A stretch of DNA of 64,000 nucleotides from VAZQ01 sp035293945 (GTDB lineage: Bacteria; Pseudomonadota; Alphaproteobacteria; Rhizobiales; Xanthobacteraceae), in assembly GCA_035293945.1 (NCBI GenBank), contig DATGLV010000010.1:109815-173814 (forward strand), written 5' to 3'. The notes beneath the pieces are model-generated. The model was not told the DNA's origin, made no database searches, and worked only from the letters and a program-made list of their open reading frames with translations. The position numbers and the translations under genes are program-made. Positions 1 to 6,252 of this stretch are shown here, piece by piece (the first letter of the stretch is position 1; the number at the start of each line of letters is the position of its first letter).

Positions 1-2
1 AG

Positions 3-623
3 GAGCTGATCGTCCGTTCAGGGCTCCGCCGCGAGCGTTCCGCCGATCCGCGCCAGCTCATCATAAGGGTTGGGCGCCGACAGAATTTCTGGCTGCGCAA
101 CTGCGTCTCCGTGGGTCTCGCATCCGGCTTCGTCGAGCCGCTGGAATCGACCGGCATCCACCTGATTCAGCAGGCAATCCTGCTCCTCCTCGAGTACCTG
201 CCGGAACGCGACTTCAATGATGCTTTGCGCCGCGCCTATAATGCGCGAATGGCCTCGCTCTACGACGAGGTGCGCGACTTCATTGTGCTGCATTATCTCT
301 TGGCCGGCCGCGACGAGCCGTTCTGGCGCGACGCCCGCAACGTGCCGCTGCCGGATACGTTGCAAGAGTGCCTCGCCATCTATGCGGAGAATGGGCGAAT
401 CGAGAACGTGCGGCTCAGGTTGTTTGGCGAGGCAAGCTACTTTTCGATCCTGACCGGAAACGAGCGGCTCCCGCGGCGCCCGATCGCCGAGGCCGATTGC
501 GCCAATGTGGGCGAGCTCGGCCGCCTGATCGAGCGCGTGGTCGTGTCCAACGACGAGCTTGCGGCGCGCATGCCGAGCCATAAGTCGCTTCTGGCCGAGC
601 TGCATCGGCTGACCTTCGCATGA
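3..623 (+). CDS. Flavin-dependent tryptophan halogenase-like protein, C-terminal part (gene starts before the window)
   Basis: The reading frame is open from the first bases to the TGA at 621-623, so the gene enters from the left; the GTG at 111 is internal, not a start. The frame carries the family's C-terminal signature: a GRR..FW..N.V segment followed by GLASGFVEPLESTGIHLIQ (positions about 111-167), which closes the substrate pocket in PrnA/RebH-type halogenases. The family uses FADH2 and oxygen to halogenate tryptophan or other indoles; relatives beside SapC genes are common in alphaproteobacteria and their substrates are mostly unknown. The N-terminal flavin site and catalytic lysine lie outside the window, so activity cannot be judged. 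The stop overlaps the next start as ATGA, which suggests co-translation. Confidence 0.9.
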   Translation, partial: ELIVRSGLRRERSADPRQLIIRVGRRQNFWLRNCVSVGLASGFVEPLESTGIHLIQQAILLLLEYLPERDFNDALRRAYNARMASLYDEVRDFIVLHYLLAGRDEPFWRDARNVPLPDTLQECLAIYAENGRIENVRLRLFGEASYFSILTGNERLPRRPIAEADCANVGELGRLIERVVVSNDELAARMPSHKSLLAELHRLTFA

Positions 624-1414
624 GCGCGGCCGCCCTCATGGATGTGGTGAAGGGGCTCGCAAGCCCCTATGGGCTCGAGCGCTCAGCCAAGATCACCGCC
701 GAAGCGCTGCTCGAGGACCGATTTCTAGTGAGCCTGCATCGCTCGGCCTTCGGGGCCGTTGCCGGACCCGGGATGGTGCAAGTGGCACGAAAGCTCGGCG
801 CGCCGGACAGCTTTCTGCGACCCATCGCGGAGGCAGAGGCCGAAGCCGACATCGTGCATCTGGGCTATGAAGGCGGCAGGCACGCGACCTACAAGCTCTA
901 CCTTGAATATGCGGCCCGGGTGCGGCGCGCGCAGGCGCAGAACGCCGACGCGCCGGTGCTGGTGCATCTCGCCTTCAAGTGGATGCCGGCCCTGGCCGGG
1001 CAACAGGCCGTCACCCGCTACACCTGGCTGCCGGCGCGCAGCCGCGCGGCCATGGCCGATTCTCTGCGCGCAACACTGACGGCCGACGCGCCGCGAGCGC
1101 TTTCCTGCACGCTCGAATTGCTCGCGCGCGCGTGCGCGCGGATCGAGGTCGACAAGCTGTTCTTGATGCGGGTGGAGGAGCCCGGCAATGCGCGCCGCTC
1201 GTGCGATCTCAACCTCTATCAGGCGGATTTGTGTCTGCGCGATATGGCCGATCTCCTGACCGTGCTCGGGGACGAGTTCGCCATTCCGCGCCACCAGATC
1301 AAGGCGCTGCTCGATCGCTGTGGGGCGCTGGCATTAGGCCACATCGCCGGCGGGCGCGGCCGCGACGGCGCCGAGTTCGTCACCATCTATTATGGTGTCG
1401 AAGCGCACGGGTGA
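620..1414 (+). CDS. Unrecognised 264-aa protein coupled to the halogenase
   Basis: The ATG at 620 overlaps the halogenase stop (ATGA), so the two are almost certainly made together. I do not recognise the family. The protein looks soluble, with no signal peptide or membrane segment. Notable stretches are a Lys/Tyr-rich beta segment (HATYKLYLEY, about residues 90-99) and a C-terminal GR.RDGAEFVTIYYGVE block. The alternating basic/aromatic strands faintly recall the PT-barrel (ABBA prenyltransferase) fold, and a similar Phe/Tyr-rich strand (SFEFYFYDYAR) occurs in the 291-aa protein at 3182. That resemblance is only a reading by eye. By position it is a candidate partner or second tailoring enzyme for the halogenase. 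It ends 19 bases from the convergent gene on its right. Confidence 0.75.
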   Translation: MSAAALMDVVKGLASPYGLERSAKITAEALLEDRFLVSLHRSAFGAVAGPGMVQVARKLGAPDSFLRPIAEAEAEADIVHLGYEGGRHATYKLYLEYAARVRRAQAQNADAPVLVHLAFKWMPALAGQQAVTRYTWLPARSRAAMADSLRATLTADAPRALSCTLELLARACARIEVDKLFLMRVEEPGNARRSCDLNLYQADLCLRDMADLLTVLGDEFAIPRHQIKALLDRCGALALGHIAGGRGRDGAEFVTIYYGVEAHG

Positions 1415-1433
1415 ACGCGCCGCCTGATGGTTG

Positions 1434-2489
1434 CTACGCGCGCCGCGCCGCCGCCACCGTCAGCGCGATGGCGGTCGGATCGCAGGTCAGCACCATGAGC
1501 AGGATCAGCCATCGCACGGTCACCTCGAGCGGAAGGCCGAGCATAGCCGCCATGTAGACCACCGGCCCTTGCGCGGCCTCGGCGCGGCTCTTCTCCGCGT
1601 CGAGCTTGGCGCGATCGGCGCGCAGCTCGATCAGGCTCGCCATCTCCTTGGTGCGCGAGGCGGAAAGCGCTTCGCGCTGAGCGCGCTGGTTCGCGATGGC
1701 TGCAAGTGCGGCACTCGCGCGCCCACGCTCGGTCAGTTTTGCGATCGCGGAATCGATCTCTGCGAGCCGCTGGTCGAGGCTCGCTACGCTCTGCCCCTGG
1801 GCGTCGATGCGCGCATCCAGCGCGCCGAGCCGCTCGGCTATCGAGGACTCGGTCGCGACCGCGACACTCACATGGGCTTCGACCAATCGACCATAGACGC
1901 CCGCAGCATTGATCGCGGCAAGCCCTGCGATCAAGCAAATCAGCACGATGCGCAGAGGAACGCCGACAGCCCGCCATTGGCGCGCGAGCCAGCCCGCCGT
2001 GACCAACTTGGAGAGCTCCATGGCGCCGGCGAACGCAATCACCGCGACCGGTGCGCCGGGGAAGATCTCCACCATGCCGGAGACTGAAAAGTAGGCCGCC
2101 ACCGCGGCGAGCAGAGCTGCGGTCGCGTAGGCAAGGAGATTGGCCGCCCATCCGCCACGGGGCTCCGGCGAAATTTCGATTTGCGGGTCGGCCAGTGTCG
2201 CCGTCCCGGGCAACGGTGGGGCCGCCATGGCGGGCACTGGAACGGGTGCCGTCGGCGCGGCGGGTAGGGGCGGCAAGCCCTCGGGCGCCGTCGTCAACGC
2301 GGCGGCAGATGCGACAGGTGTGGCCGGGGGCTCGACCAGCGCGTCCAGCACCCACGCCCGCGCGGTCGACCGCGCCACGCCCCAGCGCTTGGCGAGCGAA
2401 GACAGACTGGCCTTGGCCAGCGTGGGATCAACGCGCAGCTGATCGAGCGCTTGCGCACGATCAAATCTCCGAATGGCGGTGACGGACAT
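1434..2489 (-). CDS. Membrane protein with N-terminal HTH-like region and coiled coil
   Basis: This 351-aa protein starts at the ATG complementary to 2487-2489, with AGGG just upstream. Residues about 20-50 resemble a helix-turn-helix (LSSLAKRWGVARSTARAWVLD). A Pro/Ala-rich linker follows. Several hydrophobic segments lie at about 120-185, then a long Ala/Glu/Arg coiled coil (about 190-300, IDAQGQSVASLDQRLAEID and following) and a last hydrophobic segment near the C-terminus. This arrangement occurs in uncharacterised Rhizobiales proteins, often in mobile or accessory DNA. A DNA-associated membrane tether is possible, but function is unknown. It is transcribed against the halogenase operon and is probably a separate unit. 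Confidence 0.7.
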   Translation of the reverse strand: MSVTAIRRFDRAQALDQLRVDPTLAKASLSSLAKRWGVARSTARAWVLDALVEPPATPVASAAALTTAPEGLPPLPAAPTAPVPVPAMAAPPLPGTATLADPQIEISPEPRGGWAANLLAYATAALLAAVAAYFSVSGMVEIFPGAPVAVIAFAGAMELSKLVTAGWLARQWRAVGVPLRIVLICLIAGLAAINAAGVYGRLVEAHVSVAVATESSIAERLGALDARIDAQGQSVASLDQRLAEIDSAIAKLTERGRASAALAAIANQRAQREALSASRTKEMASLIELRADRAKLDAEKSRAEAAQGPVVYMAAMLGLPLEVTVRWLILLMVLTCDPTAIALTVAAARRA

Positions 2490-2517
2490 CGGACCCTACA
2501 CATTTGCGTTTGCGCCT

Positions 2518-2585
2518 GTTCTTTTCGGAAAACCGGCATCCACCCCCGGTCTGGTCGGGAGCAAGCGTTTTCCGGAGCATGCGCG
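2518..2585. repeat. Degenerate Rhizobiales-type intergenic repeat
   Basis: The stretch contains CTTTTCGGAAAACCGGCATCC followed 30 bases later by GCGTTTTCCGGAGCATGCGC. Pieces of this kind (gaaaaccgg, ttttccgg, gcatg) resemble the dispersed element found between genes in Bradyrhizobium-like genomes; this is recalled from familiarity, not from a search. It lies in the 2490-2760 gap, where I see no gene. Confidence 0.45.
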
Positions 2586-2760
2586 AGACGAATCAACCGA
2601 GGTCCCAAGCTGTCACGCTCCAGCGTCCGGATCACGCCAGGATTGAATTTGGCCCCAACTTTCTCGGGCGTATTTCCCGCATTTGCTGCGCTAATTCCAT
2701 GCGCTTGAACCCGCGGGGGATCACACGCGACAATGTGTGGTTCAGGAGATACCGAAGCTG

Positions 2761-2876
2761 ATGGCCCAATCTCTGCTGGCAAGGTTTTGTCTGGCACTTG
2801 CCGCCCGCCGCTACGCCCGCCTGCTTGGGCCGCGGCTCGCGCACGATTATGGGGGCGGCGGCGAGTATACGGCGGC
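2761..2876 (+). pseudogene. N-terminal half of a small DUF6559-like protein, broken
   Basis: From ATG 2761 the frame reads MAQSLLARFCLALAARRYAR, then LLGPRLAHDYGGGGEYTAA. This matches the start of short proteins with the pattern (K/R)RYA..LGP.L...YG....YT..Q. After EYTAA the likeness stops and the frame ends at 2934 with unrelated residues. The expected continuation lies on the opposite strand immediately downstream (next entry). The family name is from memory, and the pattern match is by eye. Confidence 0.5.
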
Positions 2877-2960
2877 GAAACTCGTCCTCGGACATGAAGG
2901 CCGCGTAGCCGAGCTTGATGTATCGACGCGGTAGGCGGCCCTTCTTCACGGCCGCGCGCC
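2877..2960 (-). pseudogene. Inverted C-terminal piece of the same small protein
   Basis: Read on the minus strand from about 2960 downwards, the DNA encodes RAAVKKGRLPRRYIKLGYAAF then MSEDEFRR. This is the kind of continuation expected after EYTAA in the plus-strand fragment (YT..QIRAAV..G.L...Y...YA.F.SE..F). Joining the plus fragment to this inverted fragment restores a plausible protein, which suggests an inversion of about 85 bp inside the gene. The left breakpoint sits in a GGCGGCG run and the right one near GGCCGCGCGCCCC. Confidence 0.45.
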
Positions 2961-3131
2961 CCGGCCGCGTTCGGGGCGATCCGTGAGCTTGCGCCGCCGC
3001 CCGGCGCGACCGCGTCGGCGCCTTATCTGTTCATCACCGCAGCGGTGATCCAGGGCGCCGCCATCGCCGCATTCCTGCTCGGGCGCTTGCGAAATCGACG
3101 CACGCAAGGAGGCCTAAAGGGACTATGTTGA
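2961..3131 (+). pseudogene. C-terminal fragment of a membrane protein
   Basis: The frame from 2961 to the TGA at 3129-3131 has no start of its own and reads like the end of a membrane protein: a Pro/Ala-rich stretch, one hydrophobic helix (YLFITAAVIQGAAIAAFLLG) and a basic tail. It adjoins the inverted fragment, so it may be the tail of another gene brought in by the same rearrangement. The family is not recognised. Confidence 0.35.
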
Positions 3132-3145
3132 TAAACGACTTTAGG
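3113..3145. promoter_or_regulatory. Inverted repeat upstream of the 3182 gene
   Basis: CCTAAAG at 3113-3119 is repeated in inverse as CTTTAGG at 3139-3145, with 19 bases between. A TTGATA (3128-3133) lies inside and could serve as a -35 box. The right arm merges into the near-palindrome AGGTGACCT (3143-3151). The element is 37 bases upstream of the start at 3182 and could be an operator. No function is shown by sequence alone. Confidence 0.25.
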
Positions 3146-3181
3146 TGACCTTAAACCTTCAGCCTGAAGATCGGGCCCCGC

Positions 3182-4057
3182 ATGAGCCTTCTCGACCAGC
3201 AAGTTCTCGAGCGCAGCACGGCTGCCGACCGCTACGCGGACTATTGCCTGTGGGACTATCCGCCGGTCACGCCCACGGATGGAAAGCTGCGCTGTGCCAA
3301 CCTGTTGTGGCGGGCGCTTGAAGCGGCCGGCGTCTCGCCGCGTTTCTTTGAAGCCTGCCACGCGCTGCGCACAGGCCTCGGGCCGTTTCGCACGGTGTTC
3401 GGGGCGAAGATGATCGCGGGGCGGCTCAGCTTCGAATTCTATTTCTACGACTATGCGCGGCTCGAGCGCGAGGTCTCGATCACACGGGTGCTTGAGGTTT
3501 TGCGTCCGTTCGTGGCCTGTCCGCTCGCCTATTCGGAGGGGCGGCCCTATTTCATGTTCTCGATCGATCTCGACGATGAGATCGTGAACGGCCGCTCGCC
3601 GCTCTCGCTCATCAATATCTATATCGGCAACCCGGGCAGCAGTGTCTCCTCGGGCATCTGCTATGAGCTTGCGGAAGCAAGCTTCCGCCTCGCCAACATC
3701 TATTTCTTCTTCGACGCCAAGACCGAGATGGACGACATCACCGCCAAGCTCGCCTGCTCGGCGCATCACGATTTGCGCGGGCTGCCGCTATCCAAAATTC
3801 TTCGCCCGGAGCTCCTCGACTGCCGGGTGATCGTAGTCGCCAACAAGAAGTTTAACGATGGAGTTTACTTTTCTCGGCTAGGTATCGATGCGCTCAATGG
3901 CTTTCTCGCGCGCGAAGGGTTTCCGCCGGCACTTGTTTCCTTTGCGCGCGAGCATCGCAACGAGCTCGATCACATGCTATACGACGTCGGGCTCGACTAT
4001 GTGATCGAGCACGGCGCAGTGCGGATCACCAAGAGCGCCTTTTACGGCTTGTTGTAG
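3182..4057 (+). CDS. Unrecognised 291-aa protein paired with a radical SAM enzyme
   Basis: The gene begins at ATG 3182 and ends 27 bases before the radical SAM gene, so the two probably form one transcript. The protein is soluble-looking, with no signal peptide. It has a conserved-looking core GLGPFRTVFGAKMIAGRLSF (about residues 64-83) and EFYFYDYAR (about 84-92), a central segment rich in Ile/Tyr/Asn/Gly (INIYIGNPGSSVSSG), and a C-terminal VRITKSAFYGLL. I cannot place it in a family. It could be a substrate-recognition partner or an enzyme acting with the radical SAM protein. Its Phe/Tyr-rich strand recalls the protein at 620, so both may share a fold. Confidence 0.75.
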   Translation: MSLLDQQVLERSTAADRYADYCLWDYPPVTPTDGKLRCANLLWRALEAAGVSPRFFEACHALRTGLGPFRTVFGAKMIAGRLSFEFYFYDYARLEREVSITRVLEVLRPFVACPLAYSEGRPYFMFSIDLDDEIVNGRSPLSLINIYIGNPGSSVSSGICYELAEASFRLANIYFFFDAKTEMDDITAKLACSAHHDLRGLPLSKILRPELLDCRVIVVANKKFNDGVYFSRLGIDALNGFLAREGFPPALVSFAREHRNELDHMLYDVGLDYVIEHGAVRITKSAFYGLL

Positions 4058-4084
4058 CTCCTCCAGCTCGAGCGGAGGCCGTCG

Positions 4085-4996
4085 TTGCAGCGTTTCGACC
4101 ACCGCGACTACGTCTCCATGACGATGGAGTTCCGCTGCAATCTGCGCTGCGTGCATTGCATGATCGAGGGCACCATGGACCGCTTGGTGCCGGAGGGAAG
4201 AGAGCGCTTCGAAGAGCTGCTTGCGCACAATGCCGAGCATCGCCGCTGGAAAGGTCTTATCCTCACCGGCTCCGAGATCACGCTCTCCCGCGAATTGCCG
4301 GAGCTGGCGCGGAAGGCGCGCGCCTCCGGATTTGAGCATGTGCGCATCCAGACTCATGGGATGCATCTGGCGGACGAGGACTACTGCCGCGCGCTCATCG
4401 ATGCCGGGATTGACGAATATTTCGTCAGTGTCACCGGCCCTGATGCAGCGACCCATGACGCCATCACCACGGTCGCAGGATCCTTCGACAAAACTTTGCG
4501 GGGCCTAGAAAATCTCGATCGTTTCGACGGCGTCGCAACGCTCACCAATACGGTCGTGACGCGCTTAAGCTTTCCGCTTCTGCCGGCAGTGGTGGACCGC
4601 CTTTCGCACCTGCGCCGGCTCGTGCAGATGGAATTCTGGATCTACTTCCCGATGCGTGAGAGCGACGACAAGGACCTGATCGCCCCGCATGCGGACGTTT
4701 TGCCGCACCTGCGCGAAGCCATCAGGCGAGCGCGGGCGCAGGGGCGCGGCGTCGAGGTCAAGAATTTCCCCCACTGCCTTCTCGGCGAGGATGCTGCTGC
4801 CCTCGTCAATGCCCAGCCCCAGCTCTACGTTGATCCGGCGTTTTGGGCCGAATTCATGCGAAATGGCTTCTATCAGTGCGTCTATCGCGACCGCTGCGCG
4901 TCGCAGGAGTGCCTCGGGCTCAACACGGCCTATGTGGCGAAGTATGGCTATGACGAAGGTATTTTGCGGCCGCTTACGCGCGTTGACGGGCGTTAA
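4085..4996 (+). CDS. Radical SAM protein with C-terminal auxiliary cysteines
   Basis: The start is TTG 4085, chosen for a perfect GGAGG at 4074-4078 with six bases of spacing; no suitable ATG lies nearby. Cys18, Cys22 and Cys25 in RCNLRCVHC form the CxxxCxxC site that binds the 4Fe-4S cluster and S-adenosylmethionine, followed by the LTGSE motif. Near the C-terminus are Cys231, Cys265, Cys271 and Cys276 in HCLL and QCVYRDRCASQECLGL. This spacing resembles the auxiliary-cluster (SPASM/twitch-like) region of radical SAM enzymes that modify peptides or proteins. No small precursor peptide gene is obvious in the gaps on either side. The substrate is unknown; the nearby giant protein or the 291-aa partner are candidates. 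Confidence 0.85.
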   Translation: MQRFDHRDYVSMTMEFRCNLRCVHCMIEGTMDRLVPEGRERFEELLAHNAEHRRWKGLILTGSEITLSRELPELARKARASGFEHVRIQTHGMHLADEDYCRALIDAGIDEYFVSVTGPDAATHDAITTVAGSFDKTLRGLENLDRFDGVATLTNTVVTRLSFPLLPAVVDRLSHLRRLVQMEFWIYFPMRESDDKDLIAPHADVLPHLREAIRRARAQGRGVEVKNFPHCLLGEDAAALVNAQPQLYVDPAFWAEFMRNGFYQCVYRDRCASQECLGLNTAYVAKYGYDEGILRPLTRVDGR

Positions 4997-5370
4997 CGCG
5001 TGCACCGGCAGCTTCGGGGCGTCTTTCCACTCTTTCGGCGGACCGATACCGCAGCCCTTTTGCGTTTTCATCTCAATGTCTTCTGGGCGCGCTAACCATC
5101 CACAGAAGCCGCGGGGATTACGCTCCTGAATTGTGGCCTGGCGGTCGCGGACTGGGGTACTATGACACTTCGGCTTCGGATTCGTCAGTCTCGGGCTAGT
5201 GGCGGCAGAACGTCCGCATTGGCAGGGAAGTTCAACAGCAAGTCAGCGTGTATTCGACACTATTCCCGATCCGTAGCCTGTGTATAGTGCCTTACCTTGC
5301 TACCATGAGCTCCGCAATGTAGGGTTGCGCGCCTAGAACATTATCAACCGTTCACTCCAGTTGGGTCATA
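4997..5370. other. Intergenic region before the SapC gene
   Basis: There are 374 bases without a convincing gene. Frames crossing it are continuations or shadows of the radical SAM gene. A TATAGT at 5283-5288 could be a -10 box, but no good -35 lies 16-18 bases upstream, so I do not call a promoter. The region presumably holds the promoter for the SapC gene. Confidence 0.4.
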
Positions 5371-6135
5371 ATGGCAAAACAGCTTCTCCTCTATGAGCGT
5401 GCCGTCCCGATCAACGCGCGACAGCACCGCAATCTTTCGGTGAAGTCCGGAGCCGATTACGGCTTCGCCAAGCAGGTGAATTCGGTGCCGCTGATGGCGG
5501 CCGAGTTTGAGCTGGCCGCAGGTGAATACGCAATCGTATTCGCCGGGCAGGGCAATGACGTCATGCCGGTTGCTTTGCTCGGCGTGCGCGATCAGGAAAA
5601 CCTCTACGTCGATGACAAGGGGGCGTGGAACGCGAAATACGTCCCCGCTTTTGTGCGTCGCTATCCCTTCGTGTTCTCCAGCGACGACAAGGGCGAGACG
5701 TTCACGCTCTGCGTCGACGAGAGCTATCAGGGAATCAACCGCGATGGCGTGGGCGAGCGCCTGTTCGATTCCGCCGGCGAGCGCACTCAGTATCTCAAGA
5801 CCGTGCTCGGCTTTTTGCAGGCCTATCAGGCGCAATTCGAGGCGACACGCGCTTTTTGCCGGCGCCTCACCGAGCACAAGCTTCTGGAAGCGATGCGGGC
5901 GGACTTCACGCTGCGCTCCGGCCAACGGATGGCCCTCGGTGGTTTCATGACGATCAACCGGGAGCGCCTGCGCGCGCTGCCCGGCGATGCGCTGGCGCAG
6001 CTTGCGACACGCGGTGAGCTCGACCTCATCTACGCGCACCTGCATTCCCAGCGAAACTTCGCCGCCACCGCCGAGCGCGTGCTCGGCGCTATGGCGGTCG
6101 CGGAGACCGCCGCCACCAACGGCGCCGCAGCGTAA
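5371..6135 (+). CDS. SapC family protein
   Basis: This 254-aa protein starts at ATG 5371. The N-terminal half fits the SapC family: PINARQHRNLSV at residues 13-24, VNSVPLMAAEF at 37-47 and AIVFAG soon after, then Tyr/Asp/Gly-rich segments (VRRYPFVFS, ESYQGINRDG). The name comes from Campylobacter S-layer loci. Related alphaproteobacterial genes sit beside tryptophan halogenase-like genes and large outer-membrane proteins, but the biochemical role is unknown. Here it lies 117 bases upstream of the giant protein gene on the same strand, which fits a role in making, modifying or anchoring that protein. No signal peptide is visible, so it probably acts in the cytoplasm. Confidence 0.85.
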   Translation: MAKQLLLYERAVPINARQHRNLSVKSGADYGFAKQVNSVPLMAAEFELAAGEYAIVFAGQGNDVMPVALLGVRDQENLYVDDKGAWNAKYVPAFVRRYPFVFSSDDKGETFTLCVDESYQGINRDGVGERLFDSAGERTQYLKTVLGFLQAYQAQFEATRAFCRRLTEHKLLEAMRADFTLRSGQRMALGGFMTINRERLRALPGDALAQLATRGELDLIYAHLHSQRNFAATAERVLGAMAVAETAATNGAAA

Positions 6136-6203
6136 GGGCTGCGTTCCAAATTAAGGCGGGCGACCGGGTTTCCGATCGCTCGAGGGCTGGCGACGGGTGG
6201 GGG

Positions 6204-6252
6204 CCGGGTCGCACCGACAAACTAAAAGCTTTTTGCGACCCGGAGGTCAGGG
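6204..6252 (+). promoter_or_regulatory. Leader hairpin that reaches into the Shine-Dalgarno sequence of the giant gene
   Basis: CCGGGTCGCA at 6204-6213 is exactly complementary to TGCGACCCGG at 6234-6243. The right arm covers the first two bases of the GGAGG Shine-Dalgarno sequence (6242-6246), which stands six bases before ATG 6253. The 20-base loop contains AAAAGCTTTT, itself self-complementary. Folded, the stem could hinder ribosome binding. No T-run follows, so it is not a simple terminator. Confidence 0.5.

Noticed and set aside
5253..5288. Promoter before the SapC gene (TATAGT at 5283)
   Set aside because: No acceptable -35 box at the right distance.
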